33,446 bases of DNA from Pseudoduganella buxea (GTDB taxonomy: Bacteria > Pseudomonadota > Gammaproteobacteria > Burkholderiales > Burkholderiaceae_D). Below the pieces are notes generated by a model. That model was not told the origin of the DNA and did no database searches. It saw only the letters and a list, made by a program, of their open reading frames with translations. The stretch covers positions 1 to 33,446 of the forward strand of contig NZ_WNKZ01000073.1 in assembly GCF_009720835.1 (NCBI RefSeq), read 5' to 3'. The position numbers and the translations under genes were made by a program. This document shows, one piece after another, positions 23,412 through 30,948 of the stretch (the stretch's first letter is position 1; each line of letters starts with the position of its first letter).

Positions 23412-25106
23412 TCAGGCCGGGATGCCGGCAATGGGGACCACGTCGATGGCGCGGTCGGTGGTGTAGACGGCCGTCACGGTGACGTCGCCCGTCACGGTCA
23501 ATTCCATCAGGCCGATGGTCAGCGCCGCGACGTGGGCGCCGAACAGCAGCTCGGTGATGCGGCAGCAGTCGTCCAGGGTTGCCGTGTGCGGCGGCAGCTC
23601 GATGCTGTCCTCGGCGCGGCTGCCGGCGAAGCGGGGTTCGCGCCCTACCGGCGCGCCGGCCAGCACCAGCGGGATCACGCGCTTGCGCACCGTCACGGGC
23701 CGCTGCGAGTGGTTGTGGATGCTGATCAGGGTGGCGTAATGGCCCGGCCGGACGGGCGTGCAGCCGCACGCTTCGGGCTGCACGCCGCACACGAACTTGA
23801 CGGAATAGGCCACGGTCCTGGGCCGGCATGCGGGCACCGTGATGGCCACCTGCTTGGCCGCCACGACGACGCCGTCGGCCACCACGTCGAGCGTACCGGT
23901 GACGTGCTGGTCCTCGGCCTTGCAGTCGATGCCGCGCAGGCGGACCTCGAATTTCAGGACGTGCTCCTTGTCGCCGGCCAGCGGGCCGTAGCCGGCCGTC
24001 GGCGCGATCGATACGACGAACGGGGCCACGGTCGCCGACGGTACCAGTTTGACATTGGCGATGCCCCCCACGGCACCCTTGACGAGCTCGATGATGGTGG
24101 TGACGATGGTGGTGGGATCGATGCCCGTGGCGAACTTGCCGCCGGTGGCCGTGGCAATGCGCGTGCCCTGGCCGGCCGCGCCGCCGACGCCGCCGCAGGG
24201 GCCGGCGTAATCCCCGGAGTGGGGCACGGGATCGTCGTCCAGCCCCGGTGTCGCCGTCGAGATGGCCAGCACGGCGATTTGCTGCGCCACCAGCGCGGCC
24301 GTGGCGCTCGCTTCCGTGACGGCCGCGCCCAGGCCGGACAGCGCTGTGCAGACGGGGTCATGACCCGGTGCGTCGCCGATCCACACGATGATCCGGCGCG
24401 CGCCGGCACGCCAGCCGATGCCGCCGCCGGGCGGTTGGGCCAGCTGCTCCAGCGCGAACAGCTGGGCCTCGGCGATGTCGCCGCCGCCGGATGCCACCCA
24501 GGCCGCGAAAGCCGCCGCCACATCCGCCGCGACGGCCGTGGGCGCCAGCTGGTGGGTGAAGGCCGCGCCGCCTTCGCCGACGAAGTCCTTGTAGTTGCCC
24601 ACGCCGAAGGCGAGGTCCAGCCCGAGGCCGGCCAGGGCCGTCAGCACCGTGTTGCTGCCGGCCTGCACCGCGGCCAGGATGGGGCTCATCGAGCCGGTGG
24701 TATCGGCCAGGAAATAGATATCCGCCTTGGCCGGGCCCGCATTCCTGGGCACGGTGACGGTGATGGTTTCGTCGACGATGTCGCCCGGGTTCAGCGTCAG
24801 GACATTGGTGGCCGGCTGCACGGTGATGGGCGGCAGGGCGGCCGCGCGCACTGGCCGGGACGCCCGCGCCAGCGGGTCCAGCCCAGGCGGGCGCTGGCGC
24901 GGCGTGCCGTCCCCGGCCAGCACGATGGACCAGGACGGGCCGTTCGGCTCGGCCGCCGCCACGGCCGTGAATTCATGCAAGGGCTCGCCGCCGGCCCCTT
25001 GCAGCGGGGCGGCATGAACGAGAATGAGCTCCTGCGGCGGCGCAGTCTCCTCGCGCTGCCGCTTCAGTAGCACCAGTGCGTGCCGGGCCAGTTCCTGGGG
25101 CGTCAT
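23412..25106 (-). CDS. VWA domain protein with the same Cys-rich C-terminal domain
   Basis: The 564-residue protein is the first gene of a two-gene reverse unit. Residues 1-90 are a polar N-terminal region (MTPQELARHALVLLKRQ) without a signal peptide. A short beta segment with NPGDIVDETITVTVP (106-120) leads to a VWA domain at about 129-345, with the MIDAS motif DTTGS at 135-139 in the sequence IYFLADTTGSMS. A beta-rich linker follows, then the C-terminal domain (433-564) shared with the downstream protease-VWA protein: FVCG, CGC, VRPGHYAT, KRVIPLVLAG, LPPHTAT, DDCC, VTAVYT. The ATG at 25106 has GAGG five bases upstream; a GTG two codons earlier would remove that site. VWA domains generally bind protein ligands through a metal ion. 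The function of this protein is not known to me. Confidence 0.82.
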   Translation of the reverse strand: MTPQELARHALVLLKRQREETAPPQELILVHAAPLQGAGGEPLHEFTAVAAAEPNGPSWSIVLAGDGTPRQRPPGLDPLARASRPVRAAALPPITVQPATNVLTLNPGDIVDETITVTVPRNAGPAKADIYFLADTTGSMSPILAAVQAGSNTVLTALAGLGLDLAFGVGNYKDFVGEGGAAFTHQLAPTAVAADVAAAFAAWVASGGGDIAEAQLFALEQLAQPPGGGIGWRAGARRIIVWIGDAPGHDPVCTALSGLGAAVTEASATAALVAQQIAVLAISTATPGLDDDPVPHSGDYAGPCGGVGGAAGQGTRIATATGGKFATGIDPTTIVTTIIELVKGAVGGIANVKLVPSATVAPFVVSIAPTAGYGPLAGDKEHVLKFEVRLRGIDCKAEDQHVTGTLDVVADGVVVAAKQVAITVPACRPRTVAYSVKFVCGVQPEACGCTPVRPGHYATLISIHNHSQRPVTVRKRVIPLVLAGAPVGREPRFAGSRAEDSIELPPHTATLDDCCRITELLFGAHVAALTIGLMELTVTGDVTVTAVYTTDRAIDVVPIAGIPA

Positions 25107-25332
25107 GGGCACCTCGAGCGGGGATGGAGCTCCAATGTTAGGTCCGCCGGTAGCGGCTTGAACTGCGTCAGATCAAAGGGGGGATGGATTTGCGCGGACG
25201 CAACGCTAGAGCGAACTGAGCCGTAGACGGGCGGTTTCGCGCCGCCGGCGACCGCCTTCAGGGCCCCGTTTCCCCGTTTCGTCACGACGCTGTTGCAGTC
25301 ATGGCAAGGGCACGGGAGAATGGCGTCTCCCC

Positions 25333-26451
25333 ATGCCGACATTGCCGACGACGACCATGCCCGACTCCCTCACCGCACCCGCAGCCCTGCCATCGCCCCG
25401 CCGTGGCTTTCCGTGGCGCCGCTTCGGCAGCGACGCGCTGTACATGGTCGCGCTGGGCATCATCTGCGCGCTGATCATTACCTATGCCTTCGGCAACGGC
25501 ACCGGCTTCTGGGTCAACCTGGTCATCTCCGCCTGCATCGGCACGATTGCCTTCACGATCATCGACGGCGTGCGGCTGGCCGTGTGGGGCGAGGGCCGGC
25601 GCCCGCCCTGGCTGGCCTTCGGCGGCCTGATCGCGCTGGGCGTCGCGGCCGGGCAGATCCTGGGGGCGCGGCTGGCCGGGCAGATCCTGGGACTGGAACT
25701 GTCCGGGCTGCACACCTTGGGCACGACACGCACCACGGGCATGCTGCTGTTCACCCTGCTGGCCACGGGCGGCGTCAGCCTCGTCTTCGCCAGCCGCGAC
25801 CGGGTAATGCGGGCCGAGGCGGCCGCGGCCGAGGAAAAGGCGCGGGCCGAGGCGACGGCGCGCCAGGCCGTGCAGGCGCAACTGCAACTGCTGCAGGCAC
25901 AGATCGAGCCCCATATGCTGTTCAACACGCTGGCCAACCTGCAGGGCCTGATCGCCCTCGATCCGGCCCGGGCGCAGAAGATGCTCGACCAGCTGATCCA
26001 GTTCCTGCGCGGCACCCTGTCCTCGTCGCGCGCACAGGAAACCACGCTGGCCCAGGAGTTCGCACTGCTGGACGCCTACCTGGGCCTGATGGGCGTGCGG
26101 ATGGGCTCGCGGCTGACGTATGCCTTCGACCTGCCGGACCCGTTGCGCGGCGTGGCGCTGCCGCCGATGCTGCTGCAGCCGCTGGTGGAAAACGCCATCG
26201 CCCACGGCCTGGAGCCCACCATCGACGGCGGCCACGTAGCCGTGTCCGCCCGGCGCGACGGCGACAAACTGGTGCTGTGTATCACCGACACCGGACGGGG
26301 GCTTGACGCCGGCCCCGGCAAGCAGGGCACGGGCGTCGGCCTGGCCAACACGCGCGAGCGCCTGCATGCCCTGTTCGGCGAACGGGCCGGCGTGACGTTG
26401 ACGGACGCTCCCGGCGGAGGCACCCTGGCGTGCGTCACCTTGCCCATATAA
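25333..26451 (+). CDS. LytS/YehU-type sensor histidine kinase
   Basis: The 372-residue protein has four membrane segments (about residues 33-52, 61-79, 94-114 and 134-153), a short Ala/Glu-rich coiled coil (about 158-182), and a His_kinase domain of the LytS type. The phosphorylated His194 lies in IEPHMLFNTL; most relatives have Phe where this one has Met195. The ATPase has an N box (PLVENAIAHG, Asn286) and G boxes (DTGRGLD and GTGVGLANTRERL). There is no separate extracellular sensor domain, so the signal is probably sensed in or near the membrane. The start at 25333 is used; ATG at 25360 is possible. It lies 12 bases upstream of its response regulator and is divergent from the VWA cassette, with a 226-base gap between them. 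Confidence 0.92.
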   Translation: MPTLPTTTMPDSLTAPAALPSPRRGFPWRRFGSDALYMVALGIICALIITYAFGNGTGFWVNLVISACIGTIAFTIIDGVRLAVWGEGRRPPWLAFGGLIALGVAAGQILGARLAGQILGLELSGLHTLGTTRTTGMLLFTLLATGGVSLVFASRDRVMRAEAAAAEEKARAEATARQAVQAQLQLLQAQIEPHMLFNTLANLQGLIALDPARAQKMLDQLIQFLRGTLSSSRAQETTLAQEFALLDAYLGLMGVRMGSRLTYAFDLPDPLRGVALPPMLLQPLVENAIAHGLEPTIDGGHVAVSARRDGDKLVLCITDTGRGLDAGPGKQGTGVGLANTRERLHALFGERAGVTLTDAPGGGTLACVTLPI

Positions 26452-26463
26452 GAGAAGAGAACC

Positions 26464-27252
26464 ATGACGACTGCCCTGATCGCCGAAGACGAACCCATCC
26501 TCGCTGCCACGCTGGCCGCGACCTTGAACCGCCTGTGGCCGGAGCTGGCCATCGTCGCCACCTGCGGCCATGGCCAGGCCGCGCTGGAGCAGGCCTTGGC
26601 GTTGAAGCCGGACGTGCTCTTCCTCGACATCAAGATGCCCGGCAAGACGGGACTGGAGGCGGCCGAGGAGCTGGCCGAAGCGTGGCAGGGGCCGCAGGCG
26701 TTTCCGCAGGTGGTGTTCGTCACGGCCTACGACGACTACGCCGTGCAAGCCTTCGACAACGCTGCCGCCGACTATGTGCTGAAACCCGTCAGCGACGAGC
26801 GCCTGGGCCGAACGGTGGCGCGGCTCAAGGACCGGCTGAAGGACAGGCAGAAAGGCGGCGAGGGGCAGGGCATGGACGCGCTGATGGCCCAGCTGCGCGC
26901 GCTGGCCCAGCCGGCGCCGGCGGCCGAGCGGCTGGGCCTGATCCGGGCGGCCGTGGGCAATACCGTGCGCATGATCCCCATCGGCGACGTGCTGTACTTC
27001 GAGGCGCTGGACAAATACGTCAACGTCGTCACGGCCGACGGCGAAGCGCTGATCCGTACCACCCTGAAGGAGCTGCTGCCCCAGCTGGACGACAAGCAGT
27101 TCTGGCAGGTGCACAGGAGCACCATCGTCAACGCCGGCAGCGTGCTGGCGGCCCACCGCGACGAGGCCGGCAAGGTGGCGCTGCAGATCCGCCACCGGCC
27201 GGAACGGCTGCGCGTCAGCCCCCTGTATGCCCACCTTTTCCGCCAGATGTAA
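26464..27252 (+). CDS. LytTR-type response regulator
   Basis: The 262-residue protein has a receiver domain (residues 1 to about 120) with the acidic pocket EDE (8-10), phospho-acceptor Asp55 in FLDIKMPG, the conserved Thr in FVTAYDDYA and Lys in VLKPVSD. A linker follows, then a LytTR DNA-binding domain from about 150 to 262 (VRMIPIGDVLYFEALDKYV, then FWQVHRSTIVN). LytTR regulators bind direct repeats upstream of target genes, usually for cell-surface or secreted functions. It is translationally close to the kinase gene (12-base gap, with AGAGAAGAGAACC as ribosome site). Its targets are unknown; the divergent VWA cassette is an obvious candidate by position only. Confidence 0.93.
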   Translation: MTTALIAEDEPILAATLAATLNRLWPELAIVATCGHGQAALEQALALKPDVLFLDIKMPGKTGLEAAEELAEAWQGPQAFPQVVFVTAYDDYAVQAFDNAAADYVLKPVSDERLGRTVARLKDRLKDRQKGGEGQGMDALMAQLRALAQPAPAAERLGLIRAAVGNTVRMIPIGDVLYFEALDKYVNVVTADGEALIRTTLKELLPQLDDKQFWQVHRSTIVNAGSVLAAHRDEAGKVALQIRHRPERLRVSPLYAHLFRQM

Positions 27253-27271
27253 CGATGGATAAAAATTACTA

Positions 27272-27300
27272 TTGTTGACGGCGCCACGGCCGTATATAAT
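27272..27300 (+). promoter_or_regulatory. Promoter of tRNA-Asn copy 2
   Basis: TTGTTG (27272-27277) and TATAAT (27295-27300) are 17 bases apart, and the tRNA starts 12 bases downstream of the -10 box. From the -10 box on, the leader is the same as that of copy 3 apart from one base. Confidence 0.72.
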
Positions 27301-27311
27301 GCGGCCTCTTT

Positions 27312-27387
27312 TCCCTGATAGCTCAGTCGGTAGAGCGACGGACTGTTAATCCGCAGGTCCCTGGTTCGAGTCCAGGTCGGGGAGCCA
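27312..27387 (+). tRNA. tRNA-Asn (GTT), copy 2
   Basis: A 76-base gene identical to copy 1, with the same acceptor stem, anticodon GTT and encoded CCA. It is flanked by its own promoter and terminator and lies 59 bases after the LytTR regulator gene. Confidence 0.97.
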
Positions 27388-27394
27388 GAATCCT

Positions 27395-27421
27395 AAAGCC
27401 GCGTTTATGACGCGGCTTTTT
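27395..27421 (+). terminator. Intrinsic terminator of tRNA-Asn copy 2
   Basis: AAAGCCGCG and CGCGGCTTTTT form a hairpin with loop TTTATGA and a T-run, 8 bases after the tRNA end. Confidence 0.88.
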
Positions 27422-27594
27422 CATATCCGGCGCATTGGAAACCTGCATTACCGAAGCCACAAGAATCGGAGCGTGCGCACCACGAGACATGGGCGACACG
27501 GCGCTGCCACGAGCGGCGCGCGGCAAGACCGCACCCGGCACAAGAGCGGAGACGACGTTGTATACCTTTTTCTTTAAACCCAGGAAGGCAATAG

Positions 27595-29796
27595 ATGAAA
27601 CTCTCCAAGATGCACAAGCGTCTGCTCGCTCTGACGGCCATGGTGCCGATGGCCGCGATGGCGCAGGAAGCCACCCAGGCAACGACGCAGGCCGCCAGCG
27701 GCCAACTTGAAACCGTGACCGTGACGGCCCAGCGCCGCACGGAAAACATCAAGGAAGTGCCGGTGTCGGTCTCGACCCTGCAGAACGAAAAGCTGGACGT
27801 GATCCTGTCCGGCGGCCAGGACATCCGCGTCCTGTCCGGCAAGGTGCCGAGCCTGAACATCGAATCGTCGACGGGCCGCGTGTTCCCCCGCTTCTACATC
27901 CGCGGCTACGGCAATGCCGACTTCTCCATCTTCGCGTCGCAACCCGTTTCGCTGATCTATGACGACGTGGTGCAGGAAAACCCGATCCTGAAGGGTTTCC
28001 CCATGTTCGACCTGGCGGGCGTGGAAGTGCTGCGCGGCCCGCAAGGCACGCTGTTCGGCCGTAACACGCCGGCCGGCGTCGTCAAGTTCGAATCGGCCAA
28101 GCCAAGCCTGAAGGGCGTGGAAGGCTACTACAACTTCTCGCAGGCCACGCACGGCACCGTCAACGTCGAAGGCGCGGCCAATATCCCCCTGTCGAACGAG
28201 TGGGCCATGCGCGTGTCGATGCTGCGCCAGCACCGCGACGACTACGTCTCGAACGCCTTCACGAAGGAACCCGATTCGCTGGAAGGCTATAACGAACACG
28301 CCGAGCGCGTGCAGTTCCTGTACCAGCCGAACGGCACCTTCAATGCGCTGTTCAATATCCACCAGCGCACCGCCGCCGGCAGCTCGCGCCTGTTCCGCGC
28401 CAATATCATCAGGAAGGGCACGAACCAGCTGGTGGACGGCTTCGACGCCGAGAATATCTATACGAACGGCCAGAACTACCAGAACCTGACGACGCGCGGC
28501 GCCAACGTGCGCCTGTCGTGGGACCTGGGCGCCGTCAAGCTGTACTCGATCACGGGCTATGAAACCATCGCCAGCTACAACAGCCGCGGCGACATCGACG
28601 GCGGCACGCCCGCAAACGGTCCCGGCTTCATTCCCTTCCAGGTCGAGACGGCCTCCGTGCTGCCGGACCTGAAGCAGTACTCGCAGGAGTTCCGCGTCGA
28701 ATCGAAGAAGGCAGGCCCTGTCAGCTGGCAGGCCGGCGTCTACTACTTCGACGAAGATGCCACCGGCGGCAGCGACAACTACAACGTGCTGGGCGCCCGT
28801 ACCAGCCGCGTCGTCAGCAACCAGCAGAACAAGGCCTGGGCCGCGTTCGGCTCCGTCAACTACGCCGTCACCGACGCCTTCACGCTGCGCGGCGGCCTGC
28901 GCTACACGAACGACAAGAAGGACTTCGCCACCCTGGAAGCGTCCAACGTGACCCTGATCGGCCCGTCGTCCGTCAGCACCAGCAAGCACAAGGCGAACTG
29001 GGACCTGTCCGGCACCTATGCGCTGAACCAGGACGTGTCGCTGTACGCCCGCGTGGCCACGGGCTTCCGCGCCCCGTCCATCGCGGCACCGTCGGCCTCC
29101 GTGCCGATCACCGTGGCCGACGCCGAGACCATCACGTCCTATGAAGCCGGTATCAAGGCCGACCTGCTGAACCGCCGCGCCCGCGCCTCGTTCTCCGTCT
29201 ACGACTACGACGTCAAGAACCAGCAGCTGACGGTCGTCGGCGGCGATTCGAACGTGACGAAGCTGATCAACGCCGCCAAGACCAAGGGCCGCGGCATCGA
29301 AGCGGAAATCGAAGGCTTCGTGACGCCGGACTTCAAGCTGGCCGCCAGCACCAGCTACAACTTCACGGAAATCCGCGACCCGTCGCTGTCCGTGAACAAG
29401 TGCGCCCAGTGCACCGTGACGGACCCGATCAACGCCGCCGGCCGCGTCGTCATCGACGGCAACGCGCTGCCGCAGGCACCGAAGTGGATCGTCAACCTGT
29501 CGGCCCGCTACAACTGGCCGCTGGCCGAGGGTAACCTGTTCGTGCTGACCGACTGGTCCTACCGCAGCAAGGTCAACTTCTTCCTGTACGAAGCGGCCGA
29601 ATTCACCGGCAAGCCCCTGACGGAAGGCGGCCTGCGCGTGGGCTACAACTGGCAGGGCGGCAAGTACGAAGTGGCCGTCTTCGGCCGCAACATCACGGAC
29701 CAGCAGCGCATCACGGGCGCCATCGACTTCAACAACCTGACGGGCTTTATCAATGAGCCGCGGCAGTGGGGTGTGCAGGTCAAGGGTTCGTTCTAA
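27595..29796 (+). CDS. TonB-dependent outer-membrane receptor
   Basis: The 733-residue protein has a signal peptide ending in AMA (cleavage after about residue 23), a TonB box-like ETVTVTAQRR (39-48), a plug domain with the typical DLAGVEVLRGPQGTLFGRNT, and a long beta-barrel region. It ends in Phe (VKGSF), as outer-membrane barrels do. These receptors import siderophores, haem, vitamin B12 or glycans using energy from TonB-ExbBD. The style of the plug and of the barrel (ATGFRAPS, SYEAGIKADLL) resembles the iron-complex receptor group, but no substrate can be read from it. An AGGAAGG ribosome site precedes the ATG. No transporter, regulator or enzyme gene accompanies it, and tRNA-Asn copies 2 and 3 flank it. 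Confidence 0.93.
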   Translation: MKLSKMHKRLLALTAMVPMAAMAQEATQATTQAASGQLETVTVTAQRRTENIKEVPVSVSTLQNEKLDVILSGGQDIRVLSGKVPSLNIESSTGRVFPRFYIRGYGNADFSIFASQPVSLIYDDVVQENPILKGFPMFDLAGVEVLRGPQGTLFGRNTPAGVVKFESAKPSLKGVEGYYNFSQATHGTVNVEGAANIPLSNEWAMRVSMLRQHRDDYVSNAFTKEPDSLEGYNEHAERVQFLYQPNGTFNALFNIHQRTAAGSSRLFRANIIRKGTNQLVDGFDAENIYTNGQNYQNLTTRGANVRLSWDLGAVKLYSITGYETIASYNSRGDIDGGTPANGPGFIPFQVETASVLPDLKQYSQEFRVESKKAGPVSWQAGVYYFDEDATGGSDNYNVLGARTSRVVSNQQNKAWAAFGSVNYAVTDAFTLRGGLRYTNDKKDFATLEASNVTLIGPSSVSTSKHKANWDLSGTYALNQDVSLYARVATGFRAPSIAAPSASVPITVADAETITSYEAGIKADLLNRRARASFSVYDYDVKNQQLTVVGGDSNVTKLINAAKTKGRGIEAEIEGFVTPDFKLAASTSYNFTEIRDPSLSVNKCAQCTVTDPINAAGRVVIDGNALPQAPKWIVNLSARYNWPLAEGNLFVLTDWSYRSKVNFFLYEAAEFTGKPLTEGGLRVGYNWQGGKYEVAVFGRNITDQQRITGAIDFNNLTGFINEPRQWGVQVKGSF

Positions 29797-29808
29797 CGTC
29801 TGATCGTG

Positions 29809-29838
29809 CGGCCCGGGGCTGAACCTTGCCCTGGGCCG
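29809..29838 (+). terminator. GC-rich hairpin after the TonB receptor gene
   Basis: CGGCCCGGGGC (29809-29819) pairs with GCCCTGGGCCG (29828-29838) over 11 bases with one G-T pair, 13 bases after the stop codon. Only three T follow, so termination may be weak. Confidence 0.42.
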
Positions 29839-29861
29839 TTTGCATCAATCGTTGGTGGTGG
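29829..29861. repeat. 33-base direct repeat, copy a
   Basis: A 33-base sequence starting CCCTGGGCCGTTTGCATC and ending in GGTGGTGG recurs exactly at 29936-29968. Between the copies (29864-29885) is a similar sequence in inverted orientation (GATGAAAACGCCCCAGGGC), so copy a can also fold into an imperfect hairpin with it. Confidence 0.75.
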
Positions 29862-29935
29862 ATCGATGAAAACGCCCCAGGGCGTTGTTGCGGGCCCTTG
29901 CCGTGCAGGTGCACTGTCTGCGGGCCCGCGCCTAG

Positions 29936-29968
29936 CCCTGGGCCGTTTGCATCAATCGTTGGTGGTGG
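29936..29968. repeat. 33-base direct repeat, copy b
   Basis: This is an exact second copy of the 33-base sequence, 107 bases downstream of copy a and about 30 bases before the promoter of tRNA-Asn copy 3. No gene is supported between 29797 and 30037. Confidence 0.75.
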
Positions 29969-29997
29969 TGGCCGGGCAAAAAAGTTTTGATGCCCCC

Positions 29998-30026
29998 TGG
30001 ACAGTTTGAAACGGCCTGCCTATAAT
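29998..30026 (+). promoter_or_regulatory. Promoter of tRNA-Asn copy 3
   Basis: TGGACA (29998-30003) and TATAAT (30021-30026) are 17 bases apart, and the tRNA starts 12 bases downstream of the -10 box. Confidence 0.8.
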
Positions 30027-30037
30027 ACGGCCTCTTT

Positions 30038-30113
30038 TCCCTGATAGCTCAGTCGGTAGAGCGACGGACTGTTAATCCGCAGGTCCCTGGTTCGAGTCCA
30101 GGTCGGGGAGCCA
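30038..30113 (+). tRNA. tRNA-Asn (GTT), copy 3
   Basis: A 76-base gene identical to copies 1 and 2 with anticodon GTT and encoded CCA. The stretch from the -10 box to the tRNA start matches copy 2 except for one base, so copies 2 and 3 share the more recent duplication, or conversion keeps them alike. Confidence 0.97.
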
Positions 30114-30130
30114 GAACTTGGTAGTATCGG

Positions 30131-30159
30131 AAAGCCCAGCCTTCATGGTTGGGCTTTTT
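30131..30159 (+). terminator. Intrinsic terminator of tRNA-Asn copy 3
   Basis: AAAGCCCAGCC and GGTTGGGCTTTTT form a hairpin with loop TTCAT, ending in a T-run, 17 bases after the tRNA. Confidence 0.88.
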
Positions 30160-30191
30160 GCATTTCAACGCCCTTTTACGTGAACGACAAT

Positions 30192-30437
30192 ATGGACAGT
30201 ATCGACCAGCGCTACCTCGTGCAGCAGAACAAAACCAGCGGTGGCGACAAGGCGCCGCCCGTGTTTGCCAAGGTCATGCGCAGCAAGGAGGGCGTGTTCG
30301 AAGGCGTCTCCTTTATCAAGAACAAGGAAAAGGCCACCATTATGACGGTGGCCCAGGCGCAGGAAGTGATCGCGTGGGCCGCGAAGAAGAAGGCGGCCCA
30401 TGAGTACGTGACGAAGATTATCTGCGTGGGGCAGTGA
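30192..30437 (+). CDS. Small protein of unknown function
   Basis: I do not recognise this 81-residue protein. It is basic, without a signal peptide or membrane segment, and carries a Lys-rich centre (SFIKNKEKATIMTVAQAQEVIAWAAKKKA in outline, residues 44 to about 70). The ATG at 30192 is used; a GTG at 30180 would add four residues. No strong ribosome site precedes either start, which lowers confidence. The gene begins about 30 bases after the terminator of tRNA-Asn copy 3. The next gene starts one base after its stop, which suggests coupled translation and supports its being real. Confidence 0.6.
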   Translation: MDSIDQRYLVQQNKTSGGDKAPPVFAKVMRSKEGVFEGVSFIKNKEKATIMTVAQAQEVIAWAAKKKAAHEYVTKIICVGQ

Positions 30438-30438
30438 C

Positions 30439-30936
30439 ATGCCAGGGCGGCAGGGCGCCGTGAAGCGCGCCATCCTGCTGGCGCTTGCCGCCCTTTCGCA
30501 CTTGAGTGCCGGCGCGGCCGACGTCATCGTGCCGCACCTTGCCGGCACTTGGGGCTCGGCCGCATCGCTCCACGCGGGGACGGCCGGGCAAACCGAGCTG
30601 CACTTGCAGCCCGATGGCTTCGGCCTGATGGCCGGTTCGACGCCGGCGTCTCAACGGATCGACGGCGGCGCTGCGGACAAGCCGGCGCCGCGCGCCGTCA
30701 TTGGCTTCCCCGTGCGTGCCACCGGCGATGGCGACATGCTGACGTTGCAGCCGTTCCTGCCTGGCGGCGGTCGGCAGGCGGCGAAGATGGCGCGCATCGC
30801 GATCGCCTGCGTCCACGCGGCGACTGAAGCTGTCCTCACCTGTACTGGACCTGACGGCGTCGCCACCGCCATGCGGCGCCGCAGCGCCACGGTCCCGAGC
30901 GAAGCGGCCGCGCAGATCGAAGCGGCGCGGCGATAA
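30439..30936 (+). CDS. Predicted secreted protein of unknown function
   Basis: The 165-residue protein has a signal peptide (KRAILLALAALSHLSAGAA, roughly residues 9-27), followed by a small domain beginning IVPHLAGTWGSAASL. The LAGTWG start is like small lipocalin-type or DUF domains that begin with a GTW motif, but the rest does not let me name a family. It contains two cysteines (AIACVH and LTCTGP) suited to a disulfide. It starts one base after the preceding small gene stop, so the two probably form a pair. The ATG at 30439 places a short basic stretch before the signal core; an internal start is possible. Confidence 0.6.
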   Translation: MPGRQGAVKRAILLALAALSHLSAGAADVIVPHLAGTWGSAASLHAGTAGQTELHLQPDGFGLMAGSTPASQRIDGGAADKPAPRAVIGFPVRATGDGDMLTLQPFLPGGGRQAAKMARIAIACVHAATEAVLTCTGPDGVATAMRRRSATVPSEAAAQIEAARR

Positions 30937-30948
30937 CGCCGGCGTGCC

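Noticed and set aside
20131..23466. Very long forward frame (1111 codons) opposite the protease-VWA gene
   Set aside because: It is a mirror of the high GC third-position bias of the real minus-strand gene. The minus strand shows clear protease and VWA motifs, while this frame is His/Arg/Gly-rich without any motif.
23401..23829. 143-codon N-terminal extension of the protease-VWA protein
   Set aside because: It lies wholly inside the upstream VWA gene in another frame, and the ATG at 23400 has a strong AGGAGG site.
25282..27234. Reverse frame of 650 codons opposite the kinase and regulator genes
   Set aside because: It spans two real genes and their gap and has no motif; it is an antisense shadow.
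27574..28989. Reverse frame of 471 codons opposite the TonB receptor
   Set aside because: Antisense shadow with low-complexity Arg/Val/Ala composition.
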